DNA of 64,000 bases from Burkholderia sp. (GTDB taxonomy: Bacteria > Pseudomonadota > Gammaproteobacteria > Burkholderiales > Burkholderiaceae), in the NCBI GenBank assembly GCA_031253835.1, contig JAIRVP010000064.1, forward strand, positions 62,001 through 126,000. Direction: 5' to 3'. This document shows positions 51,611 to 59,528 of this stretch, piece by piece. The first letter of the stretch is position 1. Each line of letters opens with the position of its first letter. The translations under genes were made by a program, and so were the position numbers. The notes under the pieces were generated by a model that did not search any database, was not told the DNA's origin, and saw only the letters and a program-made list of their open reading frames with translations.

Positions 51611-52120
51611 ATGATCACGATTCGCCCGATGACCGAGGACGATTTCCCGCGCTTCTGGCCGACCTACCGCGCCATCGTCGCTGCTCAGGAAACCTATGCA
51701 TTCGATCCCGCGCCGACCCAGGAAGCGGCGCGCGCCCTGTGGCTCGGCGCACCGCTATGCACGTGGATCGCCGAAGAGGACGGCGTGGTGCTCGGCTCGT
51801 ACTACCTGAAGGCGAACGCGGCGGGCCCCGGCAAGCACGTGAGCAATTGCGGCTACATGGTGAGCGAGGCCGCGCGCGGCCGCGGCGTCGCGCGCCTGAT
51901 GTGCGAGCACTCGCAGCAGGTCGCGCGCGAGCGCGGCTTCCTCGCGATGCAGTTCAACTCGGTGGTCGCGACGAACGAGGTCGCGGTCGCGCTGTGGCAG
52001 AAGCTGGGATTCGAGATCGTCGGCCGGTTGCCGCGCGCGTATCGTCACGCGCGGCTCGGCTTCGTCGACTGCCTCGTGATGTTCAAGTGGCTCGGCGACA
52101 CGCCTGCCGCCGAAGCCTGA
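51611..52120 (+). CDS. GNAT-family N-acetyltransferase
   Basis: 169 residues. It begins MITIRPMTEDDFPRFW and has the acetyl-CoA binding motif A (NCGYMVSEAARGRGVARLMC) and the B motif VATNEVAVALWQKLGFEIVGRLP. It acetylates an amine in the cytosol; this arrangement resembles phosphinothricin/MnaT-like or YhhY-type GNATs. It follows the AraC gene by 55 bases on the same strand and converges on the M29-like gene. Confidence 0.85.
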   Translation: MITIRPMTEDDFPRFWPTYRAIVAAQETYAFDPAPTQEAARALWLGAPLCTWIAEEDGVVLGSYYLKANAAGPGKHVSNCGYMVSEAARGRGVARLMCEHSQQVARERGFLAMQFNSVVATNEVAVALWQKLGFEIVGRLPRAYRHARLGFVDCLVMFKWLGDTPAAEA

Positions 52121-52140
52121 GCCCGTAACCGACCGCCGCG

Positions 52141-53094
52141 TCAGACGGCGAACGCGCCGTCGAACACGATCCGCTCGTCGAACGCGAGCGTGCCGCGCGC
52201 GAAGATCAGGTCGAGGTGGTGGCTGCCGTTTTCGCCGCCGCCGAGCCCGAGATGCAGGCCCGGATGGCGTTCCTCGAACCCTGCGTTGCGGCCATACAGC
52301 CCGCGGATGCCGAGGTTCGTGCCGATGCCGAATTCCTCGATCCGCCGGTGATTCGCGTGCCGGTCGAGATAGGTCGTGAAATCGCGCCGGAAGCCCGCAT
52401 CGTCGGTGTCGAAATCGACGATCGTGCTGTTCTCGACCTGCAGCGTCGCGAGTTGTTCGGCCACCTTGTACTTGATCGCGAACGGCACGGTGCCGAGAAA
52501 CGTGCCGCTGAACACGACCGAGCCGTTGAGGTCGGTCACGTGCGTCGCGATCTCGCCGGGCACGACGTCGAGATTGCCCATCCCGTCCACGCTCGTCCAT
52601 TTCTGGTCCGGCGCGAGCGAGCCCGTCAGCGTGTTGCCGGCTTCGTCGATGAAGCGGACCTGCGATGCGTGTGCGGCCGCGTCGATCAGCCGGCCGTTGC
52701 GCGCGGCGATGTCGTCGAGCGATTCGGCGAACGCCTCGTCGAGGTGCGGGCCGTAATCCTTGAACAGAACCGACTTGCTCCAGTGCTCGACGATCGCGGG
52801 GCGGATCGCGGCGAGGAACGGCGGACCGCTCGGCGACGGGGTCGGCAGGCACGACGAGTCGTACAGCAGCACGAACAGGTCGGCTGTGTTGAGCGCGGCG
52901 GCAATGTCGGCGGGGGCGGTGCTTTCGAGGCAGAGGGTCGTGGCGTCGAGCGATTCGGGCAGGGCGGAAAACGCGCGCAACGCGATGTCGCGGTTGCGGG
53001 TGTCATGGCCGACCAGCAGTTTTCCCGACTCGCCGCGGGCCAGCTTGTCGCGCAGCGCGGGGTGAAACCCGAGCGCGCGGTGCAGGTTCAGCAT
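52141..53094 (-). CDS. M29-aminopeptidase/NicX-like metalloprotein
   Basis: 317 residues. The C-terminal half has the metal-ligand pattern of the M29 aminopeptidase and 2,5-dihydroxypyridine dioxygenase (NicX) family: GNLDVVPGEIATHVTDLNG, EFGIGTNLGIRGLYG and GGENGSHHLDLIFARGTL. The N-terminal 120 residues form the family's Rossmann-like domain. A chemistry (peptidase, dioxygenase or other) cannot be chosen from the motifs. It follows a 40-codon ORF with a strong ribosome binding site by 58 bases, so the two appear to be one transcription unit. Confidence 0.7.
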   Translation of the reverse strand: MLNLHRALGFHPALRDKLARGESGKLLVGHDTRNRDIALRAFSALPESLDATTLCLESTAPADIAAALNTADLFVLLYDSSCLPTPSPSGPPFLAAIRPAIVEHWSKSVLFKDYGPHLDEAFAESLDDIAARNGRLIDAAAHASQVRFIDEAGNTLTGSLAPDQKWTSVDGMGNLDVVPGEIATHVTDLNGSVVFSGTFLGTVPFAIKYKVAEQLATLQVENSTIVDFDTDDAGFRRDFTTYLDRHANHRRIEEFGIGTNLGIRGLYGRNAGFEERHPGLHLGLGGGENGSHHLDLIFARGTLAFDERIVFDGAFAV

Positions 53095-53152
53095 GCGTAT
53101 CTCCGGAAGCGGCGGAAGGGCCGAGGCCCTTCCGCGAGAACGGGTGGCCCGC

Positions 53153-53275
53153 TCAGACCGGCCAGAGCGCGGTGCCGAACGGCACCACGGCGTCCTCGAC
53201 CATCATGTCGACGGCCTCGGGGTGCGTGTCTTCCTGCATCCAGTCAAGCAATTCGATCTGCTGGGTGTCCTGCAT
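53153..53275 (-). CDS. 40-aa peptide, candidate precursor or partner of the M29-like protein
   Basis: An ATG ORF with an excellent AGGAGA ribosome binding site 7 bases upstream, ending in TGA. The peptide begins MQDTQQIELLDWMQED. It is acidic over its first 28 residues and ends in an uncharged, hydrophobic tail VVPFGTALWPV, a leader-core style contrast. It has no cysteine, signal peptide or known motif. It lies 58 bases upstream of the M29-like gene on the same strand and behind a long AT-rich promoter region. It could be a ribosomal peptide precursor, a small subunit of the enzyme or a regulatory peptide; no family is recognised. Confidence 0.6.
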   Translation of the reverse strand: MQDTQQIELLDWMQEDTHPEAVDMMVEDAVVPFGTALWPV

Positions 53276-53751
53276 GTCAATTCTCCTGTGGTGAACATGA
53301 GTGATTCAACATGAATGCGCGGTAAAAAATATTTCCGCTCCTCGTTCAGCATTTTGTGAATGCCGGACAAGTGGCGTCGATATTAGTCTGACGATTTTCC
53401 GAATGCAATGCGTTGCAAGGTTTTTAGCCGGAACGTGCTAAACACCGGCGTTTATTCGCGGTCGATGCGAAAAGAAGGCCGATAAAGCGAATAACGAGGC
53501 AGACCTGATTTTTCAATGACCGGGTTCGAATTCGATTAAATGCATTCGACCGATTTTTCGAATTCGATATGCAATGACGTTGATTATTTCGAATCGCGTG
53601 ATGCGCGAAAGGCGATCGCGCACGCGCATCGCGCGTCGGCCGCGCATGCGGCGACGCCCCCGGTTTTCTGGCACCATCTGACGATCTTGCGCGACGGCTG
53701 CGGCCGCGTGCGCCGTCTTCTGGACGGCATCACAACGATGGAGACGACCCG
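53276..53751. promoter_or_regulatory. AT-rich divergent intergenic region (476 bases)
   Basis: Distinctly AT-richer than the rest of the window. It holds two compact palindromes: TGCAA-TGCG-TTGCA (53404-53417) and TTTAGC-N8-GCTAAA (53423-53442). Promoters for the peptide ORF (leftward) and the MFS gene (rightward) should lie here. Open frames crossing it lack a ribosome binding site and coding character. Confidence 0.45.
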
Positions 53752-55002
53752 ATGCGCGCAGCGCCGCAACCGGAGCGTGCCGGCCCCTCGCGGCCGGCCG
53801 CCGGCGCAACCGATCCCGACCGCATGGCCGCGTGGCGGCTCGCGATCTGCCTGTCGCTCGGCAGCGCGATCGCGCTCGGCCTCGCGCGCTTTTCGTATGC
53901 GCTGCTGCTGCCGCCGATGAAGGCCGATCTCGGCTGGACGTTCGCGCAGGCCGGCGCGCTGAACACCGCGAACGCGGCCGGCTACCTGATCGGCGCGCTC
54001 GCGTTTCCGTGGCTGTCGCGGCGCTGGCGCGCGGGTACGCTGCTCGCGGCCGGCTGCGCACTGACCGCGGTGCTGATGGCGACGTGCGGGCTCACGTCGG
54101 GCATGCACGCGCTGCTCGTGCAGCGGCTCGCAACGGGTGTCGGCAGCGCGCTGATCTTCATCAGCGGCGGCGTGCTGGCTGCGCGGCTCGCGTCGGCGTC
54201 GCCGCGCGATGCGGGGCTGCTGCTCGGCCTCTACTACGGCGGCACGGGGTGGGGCATCGTCGCGTCGTCGCTGCTCGTGCCGGCGACGCTCACGCATGGC
54301 GTGCACGGCTGGCAGCCGGCCTGGTTCGCGCTCGCGGCCGCATGTGGGCTGTTTTCGGCAGTGGCCGTATCGGCCGCGCGCCGCATCGAGCAGGTGCATG
54401 CGGCACCGGCCAGGCCGCGCGACGGCGCGGCGCCGGCCGCGACCGCAAGCACGGCCCGCTTCGCACTCGCGCTGGCCGGCTACGGCCTGTTCGGCGTCGG
54501 CTATATCGGCTACATGACGTTCATCGTCGCGCTGCTGCGCGGCGCGGGAATGAGCGGCACGGTCGTTTCGGCGTTCTACGTGATGCTCGGCGTCGCGACC
54601 GTCGTGTCGGCGCGGCTGTGGTCGGCGCTGCTCGACCGGATGCGCGGCGGCCAGGCGCTCGCCGTGCTCAACGCGCTGCTCGGCATCGCGACGCTGATGC
54701 CCGCGATCTTCGTGCATCCGGCTGCCGCGTTCGTGTCGGGCGTGCTGTTCGGCGCGACGTTCCTGTCGGCCGTCGCGTCGACGACGGCCTTCGTGCGGCA
54801 CAACCTGCCGCCCGACGGCTGGGCGAAGGGGATCAGCGCGTTCACGACGGTCTTCGCGTTCGGGCAGATCGCGGGGCCCGTCGCGATCGGCTGGGTGTCG
54901 GACAGCGCGGGGCTCGCGCGCGGGCTCGTGTATTCGGCGCTCACGCTGTTCGCGGGCGCGGCGCTGGCGGCCGGGCAGCGCGCATTGCGGACGCCCGCGT
55001 AG
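53752..55002 (+). CDS. MFS transporter, YbfB/YjiJ-like
   Basis: 416 residues, about twelve membrane segments. SLGSAIALGLARFSYALLLPPM in TM1 and GALNTANAAGYLIGAL in TM2 are typical of the YbfB/YjiJ (MFS_4) family, with FGQIAGPVAIGWVSDSAG late in the sequence. These carriers are poorly characterised exporters or importers. It is convergent with the flavin reductase gene, so it is not clearly part of the iac locus; its upstream AT-rich region is shared with the 40-aa peptide ORF. Confidence 0.85.
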   Translation: MRAAPQPERAGPSRPAAGATDPDRMAAWRLAICLSLGSAIALGLARFSYALLLPPMKADLGWTFAQAGALNTANAAGYLIGALAFPWLSRRWRAGTLLAAGCALTAVLMATCGLTSGMHALLVQRLATGVGSALIFISGGVLAARLASASPRDAGLLLGLYYGGTGWGIVASSLLVPATLTHGVHGWQPAWFALAAACGLFSAVAVSAARRIEQVHAAPARPRDGAAPAATASTARFALALAGYGLFGVGYIGYMTFIVALLRGAGMSGTVVSAFYVMLGVATVVSARLWSALLDRMRGGQALAVLNALLGIATLMPAIFVHPAAAFVSGVLFGATFLSAVASTTAFVRHNLPPDGWAKGISAFTTVFAFGQIAGPVAIGWVSDSAGLARGLVYSALTLFAGAALAAGQRALRTPA

Positions 55003-55013
55003 TCACGCGACCG

Positions 55014-55559
55014 TCACCGCACGCACGCGGTGCGCGACACGCGATGAAACGCGCGGCTGAAGTAGATGAGGCTGTCGCCGTCGTCGCGCACGCGAATCGA
55101 CGTCGCCTCGATGAACATCACCGAATGCGAGCCGACGTCCTTCATCTCGGCGATCGTGCCCTGCAGGCTCGCGAGCGCGTCGCGCAGCACGGGCACGTCC
55201 TGCTCGCCCTGATCCCACACGGGTAGCTCGAAGCGCCGCTCCATCGGCAGGTCGGTGAGCCCTGCGAAATGCCGTGCGAGCTGTTCGTGCTCGGCCGGCA
55301 GCACGTTGATGCAGACATGGCGGTTGCGCTCGAAGGTCGCGTGCATCGCGCTCGACCGGTTCATGCACACGAGCAGCGTCGGCGGCGTATCGGTGACGGA
55401 GCATACGGCGCTCGCGGTGATCCCGCAGCGGCCGTGCGGCCCGGCGGTGGTGATTACGTTGACGGCCGCGCCGAGGTGGGCCATCGCCTGGCGGAAGGCC
55501 TTCTGCGCGTCGGTCGGTTCGACGCGCGCCGGTCGCTGGATATCGGTCGTGGAAGACAT
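55014..55559 (-). CDS. iacG: Flavin reductase (IacG-like)
   Basis: 181 residues of the HpaC/flavin:NAD(P)H reductase family: FRQAMAHLGAAVNVITTAG, GITASAVCSVTDTPPTLLVCMNR (FMN binding) and HVCINVLPAEHEQLARHFAG. It supplies reduced flavin to a two-component monooxygenase; in iac loci the partner is IacA, encoded about 4 kb away here. An AGGAGCG site precedes the ATG. It is transcribed alone, divergent from the FixJ-type regulator, with a CGCATCTA/TAGATGCG inverted repeat between them. Confidence 0.75.
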   Translation of the reverse strand: MSSTTDIQRPARVEPTDAQKAFRQAMAHLGAAVNVITTAGPHGRCGITASAVCSVTDTPPTLLVCMNRSSAMHATFERNRHVCINVLPAEHEQLARHFAGLTDLPMERRFELPVWDQGEQDVPVLRDALASLQGTIAEMKDVGSHSVMFIEATSIRVRDDGDSLIYFSRAFHRVSRTACVR

Positions 55560-55700
55560 GAGCGCTCCTGGTTGGACGAAAGCGGCGGTCGCGTCGCGCT
55601 GCCGGTGCAGCGCCGGATCGCCGACGATGACCCAAGCGTACGTCGCGAAAATGCGGCCGGCCATTCGCACGATTGACGATGAAGATGGCGTTCTCGCCAA

Positions 55701-55727
55701 CGCATCTAAAGGTTCTACCTAGATGCG
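55701..55727. promoter_or_regulatory. Inverted repeat, probable response-regulator box (copy 1)
   Basis: CGCATCTA (55701-55708) and TAGATGCG (55720-55727) are exact complements. The inner stretch CTAAAG-N9-AGATGCG recurs as CTAAAG-N8-AGATGCG upstream of the iacA/histidine-kinase pair. The 353-base divergent region otherwise shows no ORF with coding character. Confidence 0.5.
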
Positions 55728-55912
55728 CGCCGCGCCGCGCGAAAAAAACCGCGATTGTGCGTTCGTGCGGCACGTGAAGGGGTTTTCAGCGGGTTTTCGG
55801 CTCGTTATGATGTGCCGCACACCCCCAGCGAACGACGCGCGCGACACACCGGCCACCGGCCTTTCGCGCAGCGCGTGCGATACCCATACCGATATTCAGC
55901 GAGACACCCGCG

Positions 55913-56548
55913 ATGACGACGTCACCCGCACCGATCGTATACATCGTCGACGACGACAGCGGCATGCGGACGTCGCTCGCGTGGTTGCTCGAATCGGTCG
56001 GCATCGCGTCCGATGGGTTCGCGAACGCGGCCGATTTTCTCGCGCGCTTCGACGTGAACCTGCCCGCGTGCCTCGTGCTCGACGTGCGGATGCCGGAGAA
56101 AAGCGGTTTCGACGTGCAGGCCGAACTGAATGCGCGCGGCGCGACGCTGCCGGTGATCTTCGTCAGCGGGCACGGCGACATTCCGATGTCGGTGCGTGCG
56201 CTGCAGAACGGCGCGATCGATTTCGTCGAGAAGCCGTACAACTCGCAGCAGATGCTCGAACGCGTGCAGCGTGCGCTGCGGCTCGCGCAGCAGCGGCATG
56301 CGGTGAGCCAGCGCCACCGCGAACTGCGCCAGCGGCTTGATGCGCTGACCGCGCGCGAGAAGGAAGTGCTGCGCGGCGTCGTGGACGGCAAGGGCAGCAA
56401 GCAGATCGCGTCGGACCTGTCGATCAGCGTGAAGACCGTCGACGTGCATCGCGCGAGCATCAAGGAGAAGCTCGGCGCGACGTCGATCGCCGCGCTCGTG
56501 CGCGACGTGATGGTCGTGTGGGGCGACGAGGGCGAGTCGTCGCGATAA
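55913..56548 (+). CDS. FixJ/StyR-like response regulator of the iac locus
   Basis: 211 residues: receiver VYIVDDDSGMRTSLAWLLE with phospho-acceptor Asp57 (LVLDVRMPEKSGFDV), FVSGHGDIPMSVRAL and VEKPYNSQQML, then a LuxR helix-turn-helix (LTAREKEVLRGVVDGKGSKQI, ISVKTVDVHRASIKEKL). Its likely kinase is the double-PAS histidine kinase on the far side of iacA. Known Paraburkholderia iac loci also use a two-component pair (iacR2/iacS, from memory). It converges on iacE. Confidence 0.85.
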   Translation: MTTSPAPIVYIVDDDSGMRTSLAWLLESVGIASDGFANAADFLARFDVNLPACLVLDVRMPEKSGFDVQAELNARGATLPVIFVSGHGDIPMSVRALQNGAIDFVEKPYNSQQMLERVQRALRLAQQRHAVSQRHRELRQRLDALTAREKEVLRGVVDGKGSKQIASDLSISVKTVDVHRASIKEKLGATSIAALVRDVMVVWGDEGESSR

Positions 56549-56559
56549 GGTTGCCGTGC

Positions 56560-57303
56560 TCAGCGCATGTACAGCCCGCCGTTGATGTCCCAGCACGCAC
56601 CGTTCGCGAAATGCGCGTCGCCCGACGCGAGCAAGATGGCGGCATCCGCCACGAATGCAGCCGATCCGAGCTTGCCGCCCGGCAGGCTCGCCAGCACCTG
56701 GCGCAGTTTTTCCGGCGCGACGCTTTCATACACGATCGGCAGGTCGAGCGGCCCCGGCGAGATCGCGTTGACGGTCACGCCCTGCGCGGCGAGATCGCGC
56801 GCGAATACCTTGGTCAGCGTCAGCGTGCCGCCTTTCGCGGCCGCGTAGTGCGCGCCCGTCGCCGAGCCGCCGTTCTGCCCGGCGAGCGATGCGATGTTGA
56901 CGATGCGGCCCGCGCCGCGTTCCGCGAAATACTGGCCGAACACCTGGCAGCCGAACAGCACGCTGCGCAGGTTCACGTCGATCACCTGGTCGAAATGCTC
57001 GGCCGTGATCTCCATCGCCGGCACGACCTTCGACGCCCCCGCGTTGTTGACGAGCACGTCGATCGCGCCCCAGCGTGCGACGAGCGCATCGCGCGCGGCT
57101 TCGAAATCGCGTTTCGACGTGACGTCGAGCGGCAGTGCGATCGCGCGTTCGCCGCTCGGGTCGAGGTCGCGCGCATGCGCGTGAATCGCGTCGGCGGCGA
57201 TATCGGCCAGTGCGACGCGGTAGCCGGCTGCGTGAAAGCGTTCGGCGATGACGGCGCCGAGCCCGCGCGCGGCGCCGGTGACGAGGACGACTCGATCTGA
57301 CAT
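56560..57303 (-). CDS. iacE: Short-chain dehydrogenase/reductase (IacE-like)
   Basis: 247 residues with the classical SDR plan: NAD(P) motif VTGAARGLGAV, NNAG, catalytic Ser139, Tyr153 and Lys157 (HYAAAKGG) and ISPGP. In indole-3-acetate catabolism IacE is the SDR acting on hydroxylated or dioxygenated indole-acetate intermediates. It is the last gene of the iacA-B-I-H-E run, 59 bases after iacH, and convergent with the response regulator. Confidence 0.75.
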   Translation of the reverse strand: MSDRVVLVTGAARGLGAVIAERFHAAGYRVALADIAADAIHAHARDLDPSGERAIALPLDVTSKRDFEAARDALVARWGAIDVLVNNAGASKVVPAMEITAEHFDQVIDVNLRSVLFGCQVFGQYFAERGAGRIVNIASLAGQNGGSATGAHYAAAKGGTLTLTKVFARDLAAQGVTVNAISPGPLDLPIVYESVAPEKLRQVLASLPGGKLGSAAFVADAAILLASGDAHFANGACWDINGGLYMR

Positions 57304-57362
57304 GGTGCGTGGTTCCCTGGTTCGCGGGCGCACGCCGGTGGAAGCGGCGCCCGTATCGTGGT

Positions 57363-58487
57363 TCATGCGGCCAGTGCCGCTTCGAAGTGTGCCGCGATCG
57401 CGCAGACCCGTTCGTCCGCGCCCTTGCGTCCGACGATCTGCAGGCCGGCCTTCAGCGGCGAACCGGCGAGCGGCAGCGGCAGGCTGAGCGCCGGATGGCC
57501 GCTGAGGTTGAACGGCCGGATCAGCGACGACATCGCGATCACCGACACGCCGTCGCGTGCCTGCTGCAGCGTGATCGGCAGCGCGGGCAGCGTCGGCAGC
57601 ACCAGCACGTCGGCATGCTCGAGCGCCGCGTCGACCTGCGCGGTGAAGCGGGCGCGGATAGCCTCGGCTTCTGCGAGTGCCGCTGGCGTCGTCGTCGCGG
57701 CCGTGCGCAGGCGCGCATCGAGATCGGCGCCGAGCCGGCCGGTTTCGACCAGATGGCCGAACGCGCGCGACGTTTCCGCATTGATCACGGTGAGCCCCGC
57801 CGCGAACGAGGCCGGCATGTCGTCGAGCACGACCTTGTGCGAGCGCAGGCCCGACGCGCGAACGGCCGCATCGAGCGCAGCGGCGATCGCCGGATCGGCT
57901 TCGACGGCGACGTGCGCAACCGTGCAGCCAGCGACGGAGGCCGCCGCTTGCGCACGATCGAAGCCCGGCGCGATCGCGGCCATCACGGCGACGAGCGTGC
58001 GGATATCGCGAGCGAACGGCCCGACGCAGTCGAGCGTCGTGTCGGCGGGCGCGACGCCGCGCCGCGACACGCGGCCGAACGTCGGCTTCAGCCCGGCCAC
58101 GCCGCAGCACGCCGCCGGCCCGCGAATCGAGCCGCCGGTATCGGTGCCGAGCGCCGCGTCGACGGCGCCGAGCCCGACGAGCGACGCGGAGCCGCTCGAC
58201 GAGCCGCCCGGAATGCGCGTGGCGTCCTGCGGATTGACGGGCGTGCCCGTGTAGTCGTTGATGCCCGTCATGCCGAACGCGAGCTCGTGCATGTTCGCCT
58301 TGCCGGCGATCTGCCAGCCGGCGTCGAGCAGCAGGCGGACGACGTCCGCGTGTTGGGCAGCCGGCGGCGCATCGGCGAGCGCGCGGCTCGCCGCGCGGGT
58401 CGGATGGCCCGCGATGTCGATCGTGTCCTTGATCGCGATCGTGGGGCCGGGGCCGCCGAGCGTGAAGGTGTCGATGAAGCCTGTCAT
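57363..58487 (-). CDS. iacH: Amidase (IacH-like)
   Basis: 374 residues of the amidase-signature family. The Ser-cisSer-Lys triad is visible: Lys20 (TIAIKDTIDI), the GGSSSGSA loop (about 94-101) and nucleophile Ser120 in GTDTGGSIRGPAACCG. It is somewhat shorter than GatA, consistent with a catabolic amidase. IacH-type amidases are part of indole-3-acetate degradation loci, although their exact step is debated. It is followed by iacE and preceded by iacI with 31 bases between. Confidence 0.77.
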   Translation of the reverse strand: MTGFIDTFTLGGPGPTIAIKDTIDIAGHPTRAASRALADAPPAAQHADVVRLLLDAGWQIAGKANMHELAFGMTGINDYTGTPVNPQDATRIPGGSSSGSASLVGLGAVDAALGTDTGGSIRGPAACCGVAGLKPTFGRVSRRGVAPADTTLDCVGPFARDIRTLVAVMAAIAPGFDRAQAAASVAGCTVAHVAVEADPAIAAALDAAVRASGLRSHKVVLDDMPASFAAGLTVINAETSRAFGHLVETGRLGADLDARLRTAATTTPAALAEAEAIRARFTAQVDAALEHADVLVLPTLPALPITLQQARDGVSVIAMSSLIRPFNLSGHPALSLPLPLAGSPLKAGLQIVGRKGADERVCAIAAHFEAALAA

Positions 58488-58518
58488 GGTCGGTATCGTG
58501 CGAAAGCGGTGGAATGCA

Positions 58519-59040
58519 TCAGGACCGGGGCGTGGCGGCGAGCGGCCACGGGCCGTCGAGCACGCGCTCGGTGCGGAAATGACGGATCAGCCACGCGGCG
58601 CCGCGGGCGGCCGGCGCGAAATCGACGGTCAGCCGCGCGACGATCAGCTCGGCCGAACCGTCCGCGTAGCGCGACGCCTGCAGCATGATCCAGCGGCCGC
58701 GCGCGCTCGCGTTGCCGGCGGCGATCTCGATCGACTCCGACGTCAGGAAGTGCAGGTTCGCGGAGAAATGCGGATCGGGCGGCAGGTAGCGGCCCAGCAT
58801 CGCGACGATCGCGGCCGTGCCTTCGAGCCGGCCGAATTTCCGCGCGTAGTGCGGGCCGATGCCTTCCCACACGGCATCGGCGGTGAACAGCTCGGCGAGC
58901 GACGGGCCATCGCCCGCATCTTCGGGCACGTCGCACAGTGCCATGTAGCGCGTGATCGTCGCGCGTACCGCGCGCTCGGCGTCGAGCGCGGCCATGCGCT
59001 GCACGAGCGCGTCGATCCGGTCCGGCGACAGGTCGGCCAT
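58519..59040 (-). CDS. iacI: SnoaL/NTF2-like protein (IacI-like)
   Basis: 173 residues with the NTF2-like/SnoaL cone fold: RAVRATITRYMALCDV, LAELFTADAVWEGIGPHYA and FLTSESIEIAAGNASARGRWIML. The fold is shared by polyketide cyclases, hydroxylating-dioxygenase beta subunits and dehydratases. IacI occupies this position in iac loci, where it is described as a poorly characterised catabolic protein. Only eight bases separate it from iacB, so the two are tightly coupled. Confidence 0.75.
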   Translation of the reverse strand: MADLSPDRIDALVQRMAALDAERAVRATITRYMALCDVPEDAGDGPSLAELFTADAVWEGIGPHYARKFGRLEGTAAIVAMLGRYLPPDPHFSANLHFLTSESIEIAAGNASARGRWIMLQASRYADGSAELIVARLTVDFAPAARGAAWLIRHFRTERVLDGPWPLAATPRS

Positions 59041-59048
59041 CGTGCGCC

Positions 59049-59426
59049 TCACGCGGCGGGCTTCGCGGCCGGCGGCACGGTCAGCGCACGGCCGACGCGG
59101 GCCTCGATCTTGCCGTAGCGCCACAGGTTGTATTCGCCGACCGGCGTCGTGCGGTACAGGTTGCAGACGGCGACCGTCGTGTCGAAATCGGCGACGTCGG
59201 CCATGATGTAGAACGTCCACGGCGCGCCGTCGGCCTGGCCGACCACGAGGCGGTCGTCGTCCATCACGCCGAGCACGCGCACGCCGGGCATCGCTTCGAC
59301 GGCCGCGAGCATCGCACCGTACGCCTGCCACACTTCGCCGATCTTCTCGCGCGGCAGGTCGAAGAAGTTCTGCGACACGCCGCAGCAGAACAGGACGCGC
59401 AGCGGCAGCGGATTCGAATCGGACAT
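59049..59426 (-). CDS. iacB: IacB-like conserved protein
   Basis: 125 residues with a ferredoxin-like/dimeric alpha-beta feel: LPLRVLFCCGVSQNFFDLP, MLAAVEAMPGVRVLGVMDDD, WTFYIMADVADFDTTVAVC and GEYNLWRYGKIEARVGRAL. No catalytic motif is obvious. Its position between iacA and iacI and its size match the uncharacterised IacB of iac loci. The start is the ATG behind GGAGAACCTGAT. A strong hairpin lies in the gap upstream of it. Confidence 0.7.
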   Translation of the reverse strand: MSDSNPLPLRVLFCCGVSQNFFDLPREKIGEVWQAYGAMLAAVEAMPGVRVLGVMDDDRLVVGQADGAPWTFYIMADVADFDTTVAVCNLYRTTPVGEYNLWRYGKIEARVGRALTVPPAAKPAA

Positions 59427-59453
59427 ATCAGGTTCTCCAGAGGAATCGGTTGC

Positions 59454-59500
59454 GCGCATGAAGCGGCCGGTAACGCGGTATCGACATCGGCTTCATGCGC
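59454..59500 (-). promoter_or_regulatory. Intercistronic hairpin between iacA and iacB
   Basis: GCGCATGAAGC (59454-59464) and GCTTCATGCGC (59490-59500) are perfect 11-bp complements with a 25-base loop inside the 102-base iacA-iacB gap. With no U-run it is more likely an mRNA processing/stability or attenuation element than a full terminator. Confidence 0.5.
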
Positions 59501-59528
59501 ATTCAAAGAGGGCTTCGGTCGACGCAGG

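Noticed and set aside
52141..53094. Naming the M29-like gene as a definite aminopeptidase or as nicX
   Set aside because: Family motifs support a metalloprotein of this superfamily only; no nicotinate pathway genes are nearby to justify nicX.
53197..53354. An alternative minus-strand frame beginning with ATG inside the AT-rich region and overlapping the 40-aa peptide
   Set aside because: No ribosome binding site and it overlaps the better supported peptide ORF out of frame.
53540..53920. A 126-codon plus-strand frame before and into the MFS gene
   Set aside because: No ribosome binding site, Arg/Ala-rich after it enters the MFS gene, and its first part lies in the AT-rich promoter region.
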